DNA of 64,000 nt from Xiphias gladius (lineage: Eukaryota; Chordata; Actinopteri; Istiophoriformes; Xiphiidae). Made by a program: the position numbers and the translations under genes. Positions 52,003-63,200 of the stretch are shown here, in pieces. Location: the NCBI RefSeq assembly GCF_016859285.1, contig NC_053413.1, positions 22,622,939 through 22,686,938 of the forward strand. Reading direction: 5' to 3'. Every line of letters begins with the position of its first letter. Positions within the stretch are counted from its first letter, which is position 1. The notes under the pieces are model-generated. The model was not told the DNA's origin, did no database searches, and was given only the letters and a program-made list of their open reading frames with translations.

Positions 52003-53600
52003 GTCTACTCCGCGTTGTAGCAGCAGCAAATTCCTGCGAAATATCAAAAATAAACCTTGAAACCTTGACTCCTTCCTGTTCGAAATCTGTAGCACATCAA
52101 GCATCACAAAAACCCTGAAAATGTGAGTGACCTGTGAAGGCAGATGTATCACCTGGTCCTGCGTTGAATCCTGCTGTCCTGGGAAGAGAAGTTCTTCCTC
52201 TGGGTTTCAATTTAAACCTCTCTGTTGTGCAGCCATAAATTAACACCTTCAAATTTATTACCTGGGAACCTGATGCCAGCAGAGAGCTACCGAGTGCATG
52301 GAAGCAACCTGTGTTTTTTCATCACATCGGTTTGGGGGCTACCAAATCTTTTTCCATAATCTGTAAGGATCTTAACAAAATCCCCAAATGTTAGTAGGTA
52401 TTGATTTTTCTACAGTGACAATTCTTTGGAGGTAAAAGTGTCCAAAAGTGGTCAAATGAAACCTGACGGGTGCGGGCCTGCCATTCTTTTCCTTATTTAC
52501 TAATATACATATGATTTTCTCGATGGTCCAATTAATCGTTTGGTCTACACAATGTCCGAAAATGATGAAAAATGCCCGTCACAAATGACAAAAAGCCAAG
52601 GTGAAGTCGTCCAAGTGCTTGATTTGTCTGAAGAGTCCAAAACCTAAAGAACGCCAGTGTGTTTTCACATAAGACAAAGAGAAGCAGCATATCCTCACAT
52701 CTGACACACTGAAACTAGGTAATGTGTCGCATTTTCGCTTTGTATCCGTACTATACATGTTACATATGTATTCATACAGTACACAAACCTGCCCTGCATA
52801 TATACTCACAAATACACACATGGGGACAAATTTGTCAAAATTGAGCAAGGTTATGAAACATTTTCAGAAAGGAAAAGTGACCGAGTATTCATTTTCACAC
52901 TCTCAAGAGGTGAAATAATTGTATGCTTTTTGCGCATGCAGGAGTGCGTTTGGGTATAAAGACAGGCTCCCTGACCGGGGTGCTTGTCAGAAGCCGTAAT
53001 AAAACCATTACGGCTGGTTTTATACAGACAGCTCCTCACGTGAGAGACCAACCTCTACTTCTTATGAAGATCTCAAGTGCGAAACAGGAATTAGAAGCCT
53101 ATTTCTTTGTTAGCTTTGAAATCCATTCAGTTGGAACTGGAGGCCAGCTGATCTCGCAGGCAGGGTTTCTAAGCTGCTCATTCAAATCAAGGACATGTAG
53201 TGGTCAACAACCTCATCTGTTTTAGGGTTTGTTTATTTTAAAGATTTTTAATCTACTGCGCTTCTGTTGTACTTGTTGGGGAATATTTACTGCTGTTATT
53301 TTATCTTTCTGATCTTTGTAAAATCTTGATTAGTCTCTTTACATTTGATCGAATTCAGTTTTAAGACTGTGTTAAATACTTTTAAACCTCTATGTTTTCT
53401 TGTTCTGCGGTGGTGATGCTGCCTTGGCCAGATCACTCCTGTACATAAGTTTTTCCTTTTAGTGCGAACTTTTCCCCGTTCAATAAAGTCATATTTATAT
53501 TTAAGAGCAATGCTAAATGTTAACTGTTTATCGTTTTTAACATATCAACACGTTTCTAAAAATCCACAGTGTTTTTTCGTGCCACAAAAAAAAAAAAATC
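52003..53600. other. BEST4 upstream region
   Basis: No coding exon recognised. A non-coding first exon and promoter of BEST4 may lie at about 52000-52250. About 52508-52720 holds a hAT-like MITE fragment (TCTCGATGGTCCAATTAATC). The rest is AT-rich with no strong signal. Confidence 0.4.
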
Positions 53601-56600
53601 AGCTCCGTACTTTGGACCTGTTATCTAAGTGAATATAGAAAATCAAACAAAGCAGACGCAGATTGACTGTTCGGGCTTTTCAGTGTTATTTACTATTCTG
53701 GCCATCGGCGCTGTGATAACAGCAGGCCCTAACATCCCTGCGGTGTGATGCAGGTCGACCGTCCGACGGGTCCACCCCGCCCCGTCTCTCGGCCTCTGTC
53801 ACCGGGCTGCTGTGTTCGACCGGCCTGTTTGCTTTCACATCGTTACAGCGGCGCACTGTAAATCAGACTCTCGTTTTATCCTCTAACTCTGTTTGCTCCC
53901 CCCCCCCCCACTGACTGGATGTTTATGGGGCCATCTATCCCTCCATCGCAGCCACAGACGAGTGGTCCCGGTGGACTTCCCCATTCTCTGTCAGAGCCTG
54001 TGTCACTCGTGCAGCTGCAGTAGACCGATGAGCCTCAGCTTAACTTTTAGTGCATTTATTACCAGCGGATTTATGCACTTGCCACAGCAAAGTATTTTTC
54101 TGTGGCAAATTTCTTTGTATTTACCTTCCAAATGTTAGTTTCCGTTCCGGTCGCTAGGTGGCGCTCTTGAGACGTGCAGCATGGCTCCCAGCCTCAGCCC
54201 TGTGGTTCACTGTCTGTATTTATCTCGTAAACAAAGGCAAGCAAAGGCCCTTTTATTGATAGAAAACAATGAAAAGAACATTTAATACTGTGTTAGAAGT
54301 CCATTTACGATGCTTCCTAATCTGTGAAAGTTACAGATTGGCTGTTAATCCTGCAAACTATCTTTTTTTTCTTGTTTTTAGAGCCATGTTATAATTTTCG
54401 TTGTCTGTCCGGCACACAGCAGTTTTCTATAATGTGTATCCTCATTTCCATATGTAAGCGAAACGAGTTCACCATAGCCAATAGTTTCCACTTTCAGCGT
54501 CTGAGTCTCATTCCTGTGTAGCAGAGGGAAGGACAATGGTCGGCCTGTGATCTTGATCTAGATGAAATTCACTCCCAGATTAGCATCCATGGATACTCCA
54601 GACCACTGTCACTGCCCAGTCATTTCCTGGCCTCGGCTACTGGATATACTGGTCGGGGGCTGAGACCTCTGGGAGCAGGACAGGGAGAGCAGGTCGGCGC
54701 TGGCCGTCAGGGTAACCCAATGCGGTAATTACAGCTTCCCACGGTGAGAGAAATTAGAGCTCAAAAGAGAAGCGGGATTTCAGGTAGCCGGGGCCGACCC
54801 GGGTCATTGTCGGGGCAGACAGAGCCGGGGGGGGGGGGCCACAGAGAGAGATCATATGAAAAGATCTGGAGCAGCGAGCAAACACGGTTTCGTTTCTGTT
54901 TCCTCTCTCGTTTGTTGTGATATTAAGCGTCATTATCATACACAATCTTGAAGCAGAAATTGTGAAAAAAAAACTTTTATTTTTCTTCAACAATATTCAA
55001 AGGCTTTGCATACAAAAAAACAAACAAACAAGATAGTGCATCTGCCAGTATAAATATAAAGATGAAAATCAGTGCTTTTATTGTCATACCAGTATTGCCC
55101 ATTTTCTTTTTACATAGAAGCATTATTCATGATGCTATGGGTTATATATAATAATTTCACTTTTACAATCAGGGCTGTAGCCAAGATTTTAGAAATACTG
55201 AGGTCATGCGTCCCCCCGCATCACTAACTCACCAATATTTCATCTCGTCAATTATAACTTCTAAATTCTAAATTTTATTTCCCAACAACAAGGTCAGGAG
55301 TGCCAGGAATAAAACTCTGGGAATATAAGTGGTGAAGCTCAGTTATTGTTGGCCTAGAAGTAATCAAATTGAAATCACTTGAGTAAAAAACAAAACCAAA
55401 CCCACCCTCTCAAACGCCCACCAAGTACAGTATGGTTCATGTTTTAACTGACGGTTCAATAAGCCCCGCTCCCCACGTTGCAACGCTTGTCAAGCTTTTG
55501 GGTCTCACACGGCACGTAATGCAGTTTATAATTACAACAGCGGCAGATTTACCATCTAATTTCATTTGTTGTTTTTGAATTAATCCTCGAGTCCTCGATT
55601 TCAGACAGAGGAAGACGAAAGCGGCCTCTTATTTCCAGCTGGCGACCACTGATTTTGCCAACTGAAATGAAAACTGTCAGTTTTAGGTTTTATCATATCT
55701 GACAAGCTAATTAATGTAATTTAATGTTTCCTGTCGACTGGTTTGCATGCCACATACGTGATACGATGTTTCAAGACTGAGGCTAAAGCTAAAGGATAAA
55801 CAAGATAAACAACATTTGTGGGATGAGGAAAAAAATGTAAGATCAGATTGTTATTTTGTTCGAACCCGTAGATGCACACTTGCTCTTACTTTTGTTTTAC
55901 TTTTAACATTATAAGAGAAAGAGCTTTAGGATGAGGGCTGACCAGAGCCTTCCACTCAGAAAAGGACTAAGCAGTAGATGTGCTATTCATGACTGTTTTA
56001 TTATTAGACTATATCCCCCACAAACTAATGCCATGGGCCCTGAGCTTGGAACCAAGGTTCGACTGTAAGGCTGCTCAATCCATTCCTTACAATTTGGCTC
56101 TGGGGTTTTTCCATTTATTCCTCTTTAAACATCAAGTATCTCGCAACATGTGAAGAAATCCAAAGCTTGACGGGGCTACATCTGCTAGTTTCGACTGCTG
56201 AGCCATGACTGGGCAATCACAATTCAGGGGCAGGAAATTTTAAACTCCCTCCAGGCTACTAAAACCCCAAATGTCCTTTCAAAACCAAGCAGGAAAAAGA
56301 AAAGAAAATCTAGGACGTGACCTCTGTGTCTTTAGCTAAAGACACTGTGCAGAAATTGCGCTAAAAATAACAAAATGCAACATTCGCTCATTTGTCAGTT
56401 TGTCTTTTGACCTAAAGGCTTTTGGCTTACGGAGTGCGGTAAACCTTCCAATGTTGATAAATAAAGCTTCAATGGAAAAGATGTATTTAAAAAAAAAGAA
56501 AAAACCCGTCTGGAAAATACACCTCTGTTTTTTAAATTCCAGGAAGCTCCACACCCTTCGCTGCACCCTCGCGCAGCCTGTCTCACTGAACACAGACCAA

Positions 56601-57570
56601 TTAGCATACAAAGCCAACGAGTGAGAGTGAGGTGTCCGTCTGCTTTCCACATCTTAGATAACAGCCAAGTGTCTGCGTCCTGCTCCTTCATCACTAACCC
56701 CGATGTTCGGCTTTGTCTTTTGTGAAGGTTTCCTCTCCAGTGTCATTACGTCGTAGCACCACAATAAATGCTCTGCATCTCAGTTTACTGAACAGCTCTG
56801 CAGAGATTTTTATCTCAAACCAGCATTCACCAGCATTTAGATATCGCTGCCCTGACATTTTCCAACCTATTTGCACATTTTAGTTTGCAACGCAAAGCGC
56901 GAGCAGGCACCTGTCCTTTTATCCTTGCTTCAAATGACTTATATAAATTTACACGTCTCACCTAAGCTTGAAATTCCGCATTTCACATTCAGTTAACTCT
57001 GGGCGTTGCGATGGGATTATTAATTGTTCAGAGCCTGCAGTGTATTTCTGGTTGTGCAGCTTAAGGTGAAGGAGTTCGATCCAGAACATCCTGTATGCAA
57101 TGTAGTGAGTAACAAGTCAAAATGGAACGCATGTAAAAGTCCCACTTGGGTGAGGTAATGGAAAGTACATCTGTACAAAAGCTTGCTTGACTTCAAATAA
57201 GTAAGGACAGAATATATAATAATAATTATATAATTAATAATAATAATAATATTAATAATAATAATAATATATCCCGTTCTTTGTAGACGTGAAAACAACA
57301 TGAAGTGTGTGTTTTCATGGAGTTCAGAATTAAATAGAATAAATGACAGTTGGCAAATTGCTCTCTTTTTTTTTTTTTTTGTTCCAGAGAGAAAAAAGTG
57401 GGGCCTCCCTTTCAAACGGTCACAGCGTTCCTCAGGTCCCACAGGAAAAAGCTCTGGATTAAATCACTTCCCCTTACATTGTGATACAACAGTGGTTGGA
57501 CCACACTGTCTCTGCGGCGATAGATAACTGGCTTTTTCTGAAACACACAAACACGCAAAGTCTCTCTTTA
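53601..57570. other. Intergenic, no gene recognised
   Basis: Contains a GC-richer patch at 53745-54000, a poly-C run (53901-53912), a poly-G run (about 54829-54838) and an AAT/AT microsatellite (about 57211-57272). I found no exon with a recognisable product on either strand. Confidence 0.5.
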
Positions 57571-57578
57571 GTGCATTT

Positions 57579-59031
57579 AAAGGAATAATTTGACATTTTG
57601 GGAAATACACCTCTTCACTTTCTTGTTGAGAATTAGATGAGAAGACGGGTACGACTTTCACGTCTGTGCGTTAAGCTTGAGGCTGGAGAAGGCTAGCTTA
57701 GCTTAGCGTAAAGACCGGAAGCAGGGGGGAAACGGCTAGCCTGGCTCTCCCCGGTGTTAAAAATCAGCCTGGCAACACCTCAAAATGCCCAGTCAAACCA
57801 GCATGCGGCACAATTCAGCAACGTTTGCCATCAGCAAGGAGTTCTCACAGTGCCCCGTGACCTCCGAGGGCACGGAGAGCCGGAGGGTCCAAAATAGAGG
57901 AAGCTTTCGTGGCTGATTAGCCCTTGCACCATACACCATTTCACCTCTGCTGTTCTACAAACTGCTTCAGAAATAAGACATGGTTTGTAGACAGTTATGA
58001 GACAGGATTCGATGGTACAAATATGTTTTTTGCTACTGACCAAGCAAGTGAGTTTGCTTATTGACAGCTGGCAAACTAGCTACTGTAGATCACTGAGCCA
58101 CCCCCCTTTTTTTAAACTCTTTATTAAACAGGGTATCTGCAGGTCTTGAAAGGTCTTTAAAAGCCTGGTTCTCTTGGAAGTTATTCCAAAGTCTTAAATT
58201 TTATTCATGAAGGTCTTCAATATTTTTTTTTCTTGCCTGCTATACAAAGTAATCTTGGTTTTAAGATGATTTTGTATCTGATTACGGGCCGTTGGGAGCT
58301 GGGTCCAGGTCAAGCCACTTGATTAGCGGTATTGGGAATTATTGCTACATACAGTTGGTAAGTACGGACAAAAATGTATTCAAATTTATTTTCATATTAA
58401 ATATTTGTAGGCCTTGTTGTCCCTACTGGTTTTCTGTCCTTATTTGACCTATATGACCATGAAAAAGGTATTAAATCACATTCTATGTGGTATTAAAAAA
58501 AGTCTTAGATTTAATTTGGTGAACTCAGCAGAGTTACTGTATCCGATTTGTTTAATCCATACACAAACAGAGGGAGTGATGTATTTCTCGATGTAACTCA
58601 ATAAAATTGTCATTTTAACATTTTTGTTAGTGTGTGAATTAAAGACAAGAGATAGAGCGTGTCATTTGTTTCCCCCAGATTCAAGTCATTATGCTAAGCT
58701 AGGCCCTGAAAACTTGGTTTCAAAATTTAAGTATCTCTATTACATTAAAACAAAAAAAAAAAAAAACGGTTATTCAGTCAACCAACAGCTGTGTTGGCGT
58801 GGTTCGACCCCACCATTTTAAACCAATGAGAAATACAGACAAAAACGCTAAGAAAGAAATACACGTGAAATAACTAAAACATTTCTGTTCATGTAAGACC
58901 TCATCACTCATAGTGACAGGTTTCAAGGGCTTTTAGCACACAAACACGTCAGTGGTGCTCATCTTCTGCGTCTAACTCTCAGCAAGAAAGCAAATAAACG
59001 TACTTCCCAAAATGTTGAACTACTCCTTTAA
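57579..59031. mobile_element. TTAA-flanked non-autonomous DNA transposon with nested insertion
   Basis: The left end reads TTAAAGGAATAATTTGACATT and the right end, reverse-complemented, TTAAAGGAGTAGTTCAACATT. These are inverted termini beginning with TTAA, as in piggyBac- or Kolobok-type elements. The interior has CTAGCTTAGCTTAGCGTAAAG and AACGGCTAGCCTGGCTCT, phrases of an abundant fish element. No transposase was found. A second element is nested at about 58130-58550. The right end is 7 nt past the stop codon of the LRR gene. Confidence 0.75.
58130..58550. mobile_element. Nested MITE inside the TTAA element
   Basis: Starts CAGGGTATCTGCAGGTCTTG with AAAGGTCTTTAAAAGCC following. It ends near TTAGATTTAATTTGGTGAACTCAGCAG. 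This is a common fish element with CAGGG-type ends, so hAT affinity is plausible. It must be younger than its host element. Confidence 0.6.
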
Positions 59032-59038
59032 GATGGTG

Positions 59039-60262
59039 TCATGAGAGGTCGACATTCTCATACTCTCCGTGGTCCGAGTCCTCCAGCTCGATACCTGGAA
59101 CCAGGCTGTAGTACTCAGTGGACTGGGTCAGGTAGGCCTTCTCCCTGTGGGCTGAGTCTTTCATCACCTCTGTCACACTGACTGCGTCCAGCTCTGTCTT
59201 GCTGGCCCCGTCGGGCTCCTGGGAGCCCTGCCTCCCCTCCGTGGTGGAGCTGGAGCAGCGTGAGGGAAGAGACTCCACTGAGCCCAGCTTGATCTCCACG
59301 TCTTCATAGATGTCTCTGGTGCTGCCCAGGAGGGTGGATGCTGGGCGATGCAGCAACTGGTTCTTCAGGATCCCCTCATTGCCGCCGTTTCCAGCTTTAT
59401 TCTGCTCAGTGGCCGCAGGTGGTTGCTTGCTGCGATGTTTCTGCCCGTTGCAGCTGGAGTTGGAGGCCCTCTTCTTTGAGGGGCTGAACACAGGTGCTTC
59501 TTTCTTCTTCCTCTTCCTCCCGCAGCACCAGCAGAGCACCAAAGCGGCGAGGATGAGGAGGGGGAGCACGATGAAGAGTGCGGTGAGGCCGGCGGGGCGG
59601 CACGCGTCGCTGAGCCTCACCGACCACACAGTCCTGCCGGCCAAGTGCCTGGGAGAGAAGCAGGTGAAGTTCCCCACCAGATCCTGCAGCCTCGTGGTCC
59701 TGTTAGCCTTCTTGCCTTCCTCCAGGGCTTCCAGTAACAAACAGGAGCAGTCCCAGGGGTTCCCGTCCAACTCCAGCCTTTGCAGACTGGGCTTCTGCAG
59801 CACAGAGCCGGGGAGAAGGCGTAGCTGGTTTCCCTGGAGGTACAGCCTCTGGAGGCTGTCAGAATCCTGGAGGAATCCCTCAGGAAGTTCCTGAAGCAGG
59901 TTCCCGCTCAGATCCACCTCCATCAGGCTGGGCTGGCCGGCCAGAAACTCCCTTGGCAACGTTGTTAGTCTATTATGACCCAAGTAAACCTTCTGCAGTG
60001 TCGAGGCCTGTTTGCCACTCATATGAACAGAGCTTATATTACAGTTCGAGAGATCCAGTGTCTCTATGTTTGTCTCATTGGTAAATAGAGACCAGTGCAC
60101 ATGGCTGACAGCAGAGCCAGAGTAGTTCAGGCAACAGATGCCAGCAGGAACCTCAGAGGGAAACTGGGACAAAACGTTGGCTGCTGGACAATCACATCCA
60201 ACCACAAGTCCCGTCTTCACCATCAATGTGAAAATTGGCAGGAGACTCAACTGGAAAACCAT
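59039..60262 (-). CDS. Leucine-rich-repeat single-pass membrane receptor, 407 aa
   Basis: The coding sequence is one exon. I chose the ATG at 60262-60260 because the minus strand has TTTTTCAG just before it (acceptor at 60264), making the upstream in-frame ATG at 60313 intronic. Parts: signal peptide 1-22; cysteine-containing N-cap 23-50; about four LRRs (66-160, e.g. LYLQGNQLRLLPGSVL); C-terminal cysteine cap NPWDCSC to DAC (168-221); membrane helix 224-247; basic stop-transfer RKRKKK; a 155-residue Ser-rich tail with tyrosines in IYEDVEI, EYYSLV and YENVDLS. YENV fits a Grb2-type SH2 site. LRR receptors of this build act on immune or neural cell surfaces; LRRC25-like is possible, but I do not recognise the orthologue. 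The 3' UTR begins inside a transposon. Confidence 0.88.
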   Translation of the reverse strand: MVFQLSLLPIFTLMVKTGLVVGCDCPAANVLSQFPSEVPAGICCLNYSGSAVSHVHWSLFTNETNIETLDLSNCNISSVHMSGKQASTLQKVYLGHNRLTTLPREFLAGQPSLMEVDLSGNLLQELPEGFLQDSDSLQRLYLQGNQLRLLPGSVLQKPSLQRLELDGNPWDCSCLLLEALEEGKKANRTTRLQDLVGNFTCFSPRHLAGRTVWSVRLSDACRPAGLTALFIVLPLLILAALVLCWCCGRKRKKKEAPVFSPSKKRASNSSCNGQKHRSKQPPAATEQNKAGNGGNEGILKNQLLHRPASTLLGSTRDIYEDVEIKLGSVESLPSRCSSSTTEGRQGSQEPDGASKTELDAVSVTEVMKDSAHREKAYLTQSTEYYSLVPGIELEDSDHGEYENVDLS

Positions 60263-60352
60263 CTCTGAAAAAGAAAATACAGTAATTAAAACTGTTAAAA
60301 TGTTATTTACCATATCATCAACTATCTTGTCCTTTGCCTCAGCCCTACCTAC

Positions 60353-60420
60353 CTCCTGGTCTCTCTCTCGGTACTGTGGGGATCCGCTTTATGTTCCCTC
60401 TCTGAGATTTAAATATGCTT
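60353..60420 (-). promoter_or_regulatory. Probable promoter and first exon of the LRR receptor gene
   Basis: On the minus strand a TATA-like ATATTTAAAT (plus 60407-60416) is followed by a GAGAGGGAACATAAAGC leader and then GGAG|GTAGGT, a strong splice donor with the exon ending near 60353. This would splice to the acceptor at 60264. The short non-coding exon and TATA-type promoter suggest a regulated, tissue-restricted gene. Prediction only. Confidence 0.5.
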
Positions 60421-61129
60421 GTAAACCTAGCAATTTCCCTGAGGACTCCCGGTTGCTGTGAGGATCGTGGGAGTTGGCATGGTTACACCAGTCACTGGGG
60501 ACCGGGAGTGTAGTGTTTGGCTGTGGTAAAAGAAACAGATGCCACTATGACTTTCATATGAGGGCTGTTCCGTCCGTTGGCAAGTGGGAGTTATACAAAC
60601 ATTACGTGAGAGTGGAGCTGGAGCGTGGTTCGACAAGCAGGTTATCTGGAAAAACGTACACCCCCTAAAATCTGGACTAGTGCCCCAGGTTTTCCTCAAG
60701 AAAAGTATTCAGAAAACAGTCTCTCGAAAAAGAAAAAAAAAAAAAAAAAAACTGTTCAAAAGCCTCAGTTTATTTTACTAACGCAACAGATGTCTCATGT
60801 CATAGCTCAGCTGTCTCCTTCAGATTGTGTTTATTCAAAATCTGATTAAAGGGCTTTCAGTGATTACGCTCCTCAAATATGAAAAAGCCTACAATATCTT
60901 CTTTTAGAAATAAACAAGACTTTTTTTTTTTCGTTTATTGTTTTTCTCCTTGTCATTGGTGTGTTCGTTCCTCCATTTATGTGTATTGTCTGACTGTGTC
61001 TATATATTTTTTTTTAATTTCTTATCACTCTGTAAAGCAGTTTGAGCTGCTTCGGGTCAGGATGAGGTTGTACTTGACAAATAAAGTCGTACTTGGTTGA
61101 GTTAAAGCCCGAACCTTTGATCCAAGACG

Positions 61130-61410
61130 GAAATCAAAGCCGAACCCTGCCCATCAAAATTCAATTCAATTTCTTTCACATAGCGCCAAATCACAACAGG
61201 GGTCATCTCGGGGCACTTTTCATGTAGAGCGGGTCTGGACCGTTCTCTTCGTAGTTATATTTACAGAGACCCAACATTCCCCCTTGAGCAAGCACTTTGG
61301 TGACAGCGGCGAGGAAAAACTCCCTTTTTAAAACAGGTAGAAACCTTGAACAGAACCACCTGCCTCGACCGGCTGGGTTGGGGGGAGCGACATAGCACAG
61401 TACAGGTACC
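61130..61410. repeat. Fish interspersed repeat
   Basis: Carries CATAGCGCCAAATCACAACA, GGGGCACTTTTCATGTAG and GGCGAGGAAAAACTCCC, phrases of an element present in very many copies in fish genomes. Its class is uncertain. An AAT-rich microsatellite follows at 61420-61550. Confidence 0.65.
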
Positions 61411-61550
61411 ACATAGAGATGTATAAAAATAATGAGAATAATAATAAAACTACTAATTATAATAGGGTGAATAATACTAACCGAACTAAATATTATAATT
61501 ATGATAATAAAATAATAAAATAAAATAATAATAATAATGATAATAATAGC

Positions 61551-62700
61551 AGCATTGGGTGTTTAGCAGGATCATGGGGCCAGTAAGTGATTTGCAGTCA
61601 CAGATCCAATACAACACAACACAACTTGCAATCACTCCCAAATTTATTGACATATCTTGAAAACACAAATTATTATAGGATGGAGTAAAATACAGCGCAC
61701 AGTTGTAAAAAAATATTATTAAAATACTTAAATCATGTCATAAAAAGATTTAACACTGATTAAATATCCAGTGGAGTAAGATTTAAGAATGTTCACTGCC
61801 CTTGGAATAAACGACTTTCTAAAAAATTTTTTGGTTGCCATGGGCAAACTGCAGCAATTTCCTAATTACCACCAGGCAGCGACGATACCTAAATTAATAA
61901 TATCTGATGCTGTAAAAAACGTTTGCTGACATCAGTAATATATGTGATTACAACTGAAAAAGAGGGCAACAGTGTATTTTGGAGAATAATCAGTTGGGAA
62001 ACAAAAAAACAAAAAAAAGGAAACTTTATGTATCAAACTCTTCAGTTTTCCACGTGGTCTAGTCTTACTTTTGTGCCTTCCATGCATTTTATTTTTTTTG
62101 TGAACCCTTTTTAGAATTGAATTTGTTGTCATGCAGTCATGAGAGGCATCAAGCATTTTAATACTTCACTCATTAATAGCGAATAAATAGGAGGATATGC
62201 TTTAAGGGGGTAGAAATTTTGTCCAACTTTGAAGAAACTTAAGGAAAATTAAGGAGAATAAATATGAATAAAATAAGTATTAAGTAATTATGTATTGCCA
62301 CCTGTAACTATGTAGCATAATGTTTTTTGTATACACAGAATGGCTGCATTAACGGTAGCTGGTAGCAGACGTAGGAAAGAACTTTACTGGACCTTACTTT
62401 GACATGGAAATGTCCCAGATTTAGACACAAAGCTAATTGTCATGTACAGTGCCTGGGCAGGTTCATGTAAAAAAAAAATAATAAAAAAAAATAAATAGGA
62501 ACGAACACACAAGACAAAAAAAAAAAAAAGCAGACGACATCAAATAACATATGTAGAGTAGAAAACAGCGTAAATGACCGGGCAGCTCCCCAAAATAATG
62601 TGAAATTGTTTAATTTCACTGTAATTTCACGTAGTAGAAATTACCCCTCTGCGACTATTTTAGTCCCACGTTTCATTCCTAACGGGTGCCTGGTTGGGAA
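61551..62700. other. No gene recognised
   Basis: AT-rich sequence with homopolymer runs. No exon, RNA gene or defined repeat that I can support. Confidence 0.4.
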
Positions 62701-63200
62701 ACCGTGACACGACAACATTTGAGAAAACCCTTCTCCCGGAGAGAAAAAACAAAAACAAAAAAACTAATTGCCGGGTCACTTCCTAAAACTCTTACACACG
62801 TGGTGACGCTGCCTGAAACATAAAAAGCACGCGTGGTCGACATAAGCGAGGCCGGTCTTTTCCACGTGACTTTTACACGCGAAGCAGGCGGGAAGAGACG
62901 GGGAGAGGGGAGAGGGAGCGCAATATGGCCGCGCCCATCGCCCACCGCAGCAGAGCCGAGAGCTGCTCTGCGGTCGGGAATTTTGCGCACTCCCCAGCAA
63001 ACGGGGCTCAAAATTCTCCGGAGGGGCTTTACGAGGACCGCGGCCGGAGTCCGCGTGTGATAATCCAGAAACCGGGAGCGACCTCGCTCCACCTGCCGAC
63101 GATGAAACGGAGCACCCCGCGGCAGCGGCGGTACCGGTGGTGGTGGTGGCGGCGGTTGGTAAACTGACCTCAGGCGGGGGATCGCTGCAGGAAATCATCC
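62700..63200 (+). promoter_or_regulatory. CpG-rich block with possible first exon
   Basis: GC-rich, CpG-dense DNA. An ATG at 62925 in good context (A at -3, G at +4) opens an 80-codon plus-strand frame beginning MAAPIAHRSRAESCSAV. It reaches a plausible donor, GGTTG|GTAAAC, near 63159. It could be the first coding exon of a gene running beyond the window, or a chance frame in a CpG island. I recognise no family. Confidence 0.3.

Noticed and set aside
60263-60313. Upstream ATG that would add 17 residues to the LRR receptor
   Set aside because: It lies before a clear TTTTTCAG acceptor, so it is intronic. The downstream ATG also gives a normal signal peptide directly.
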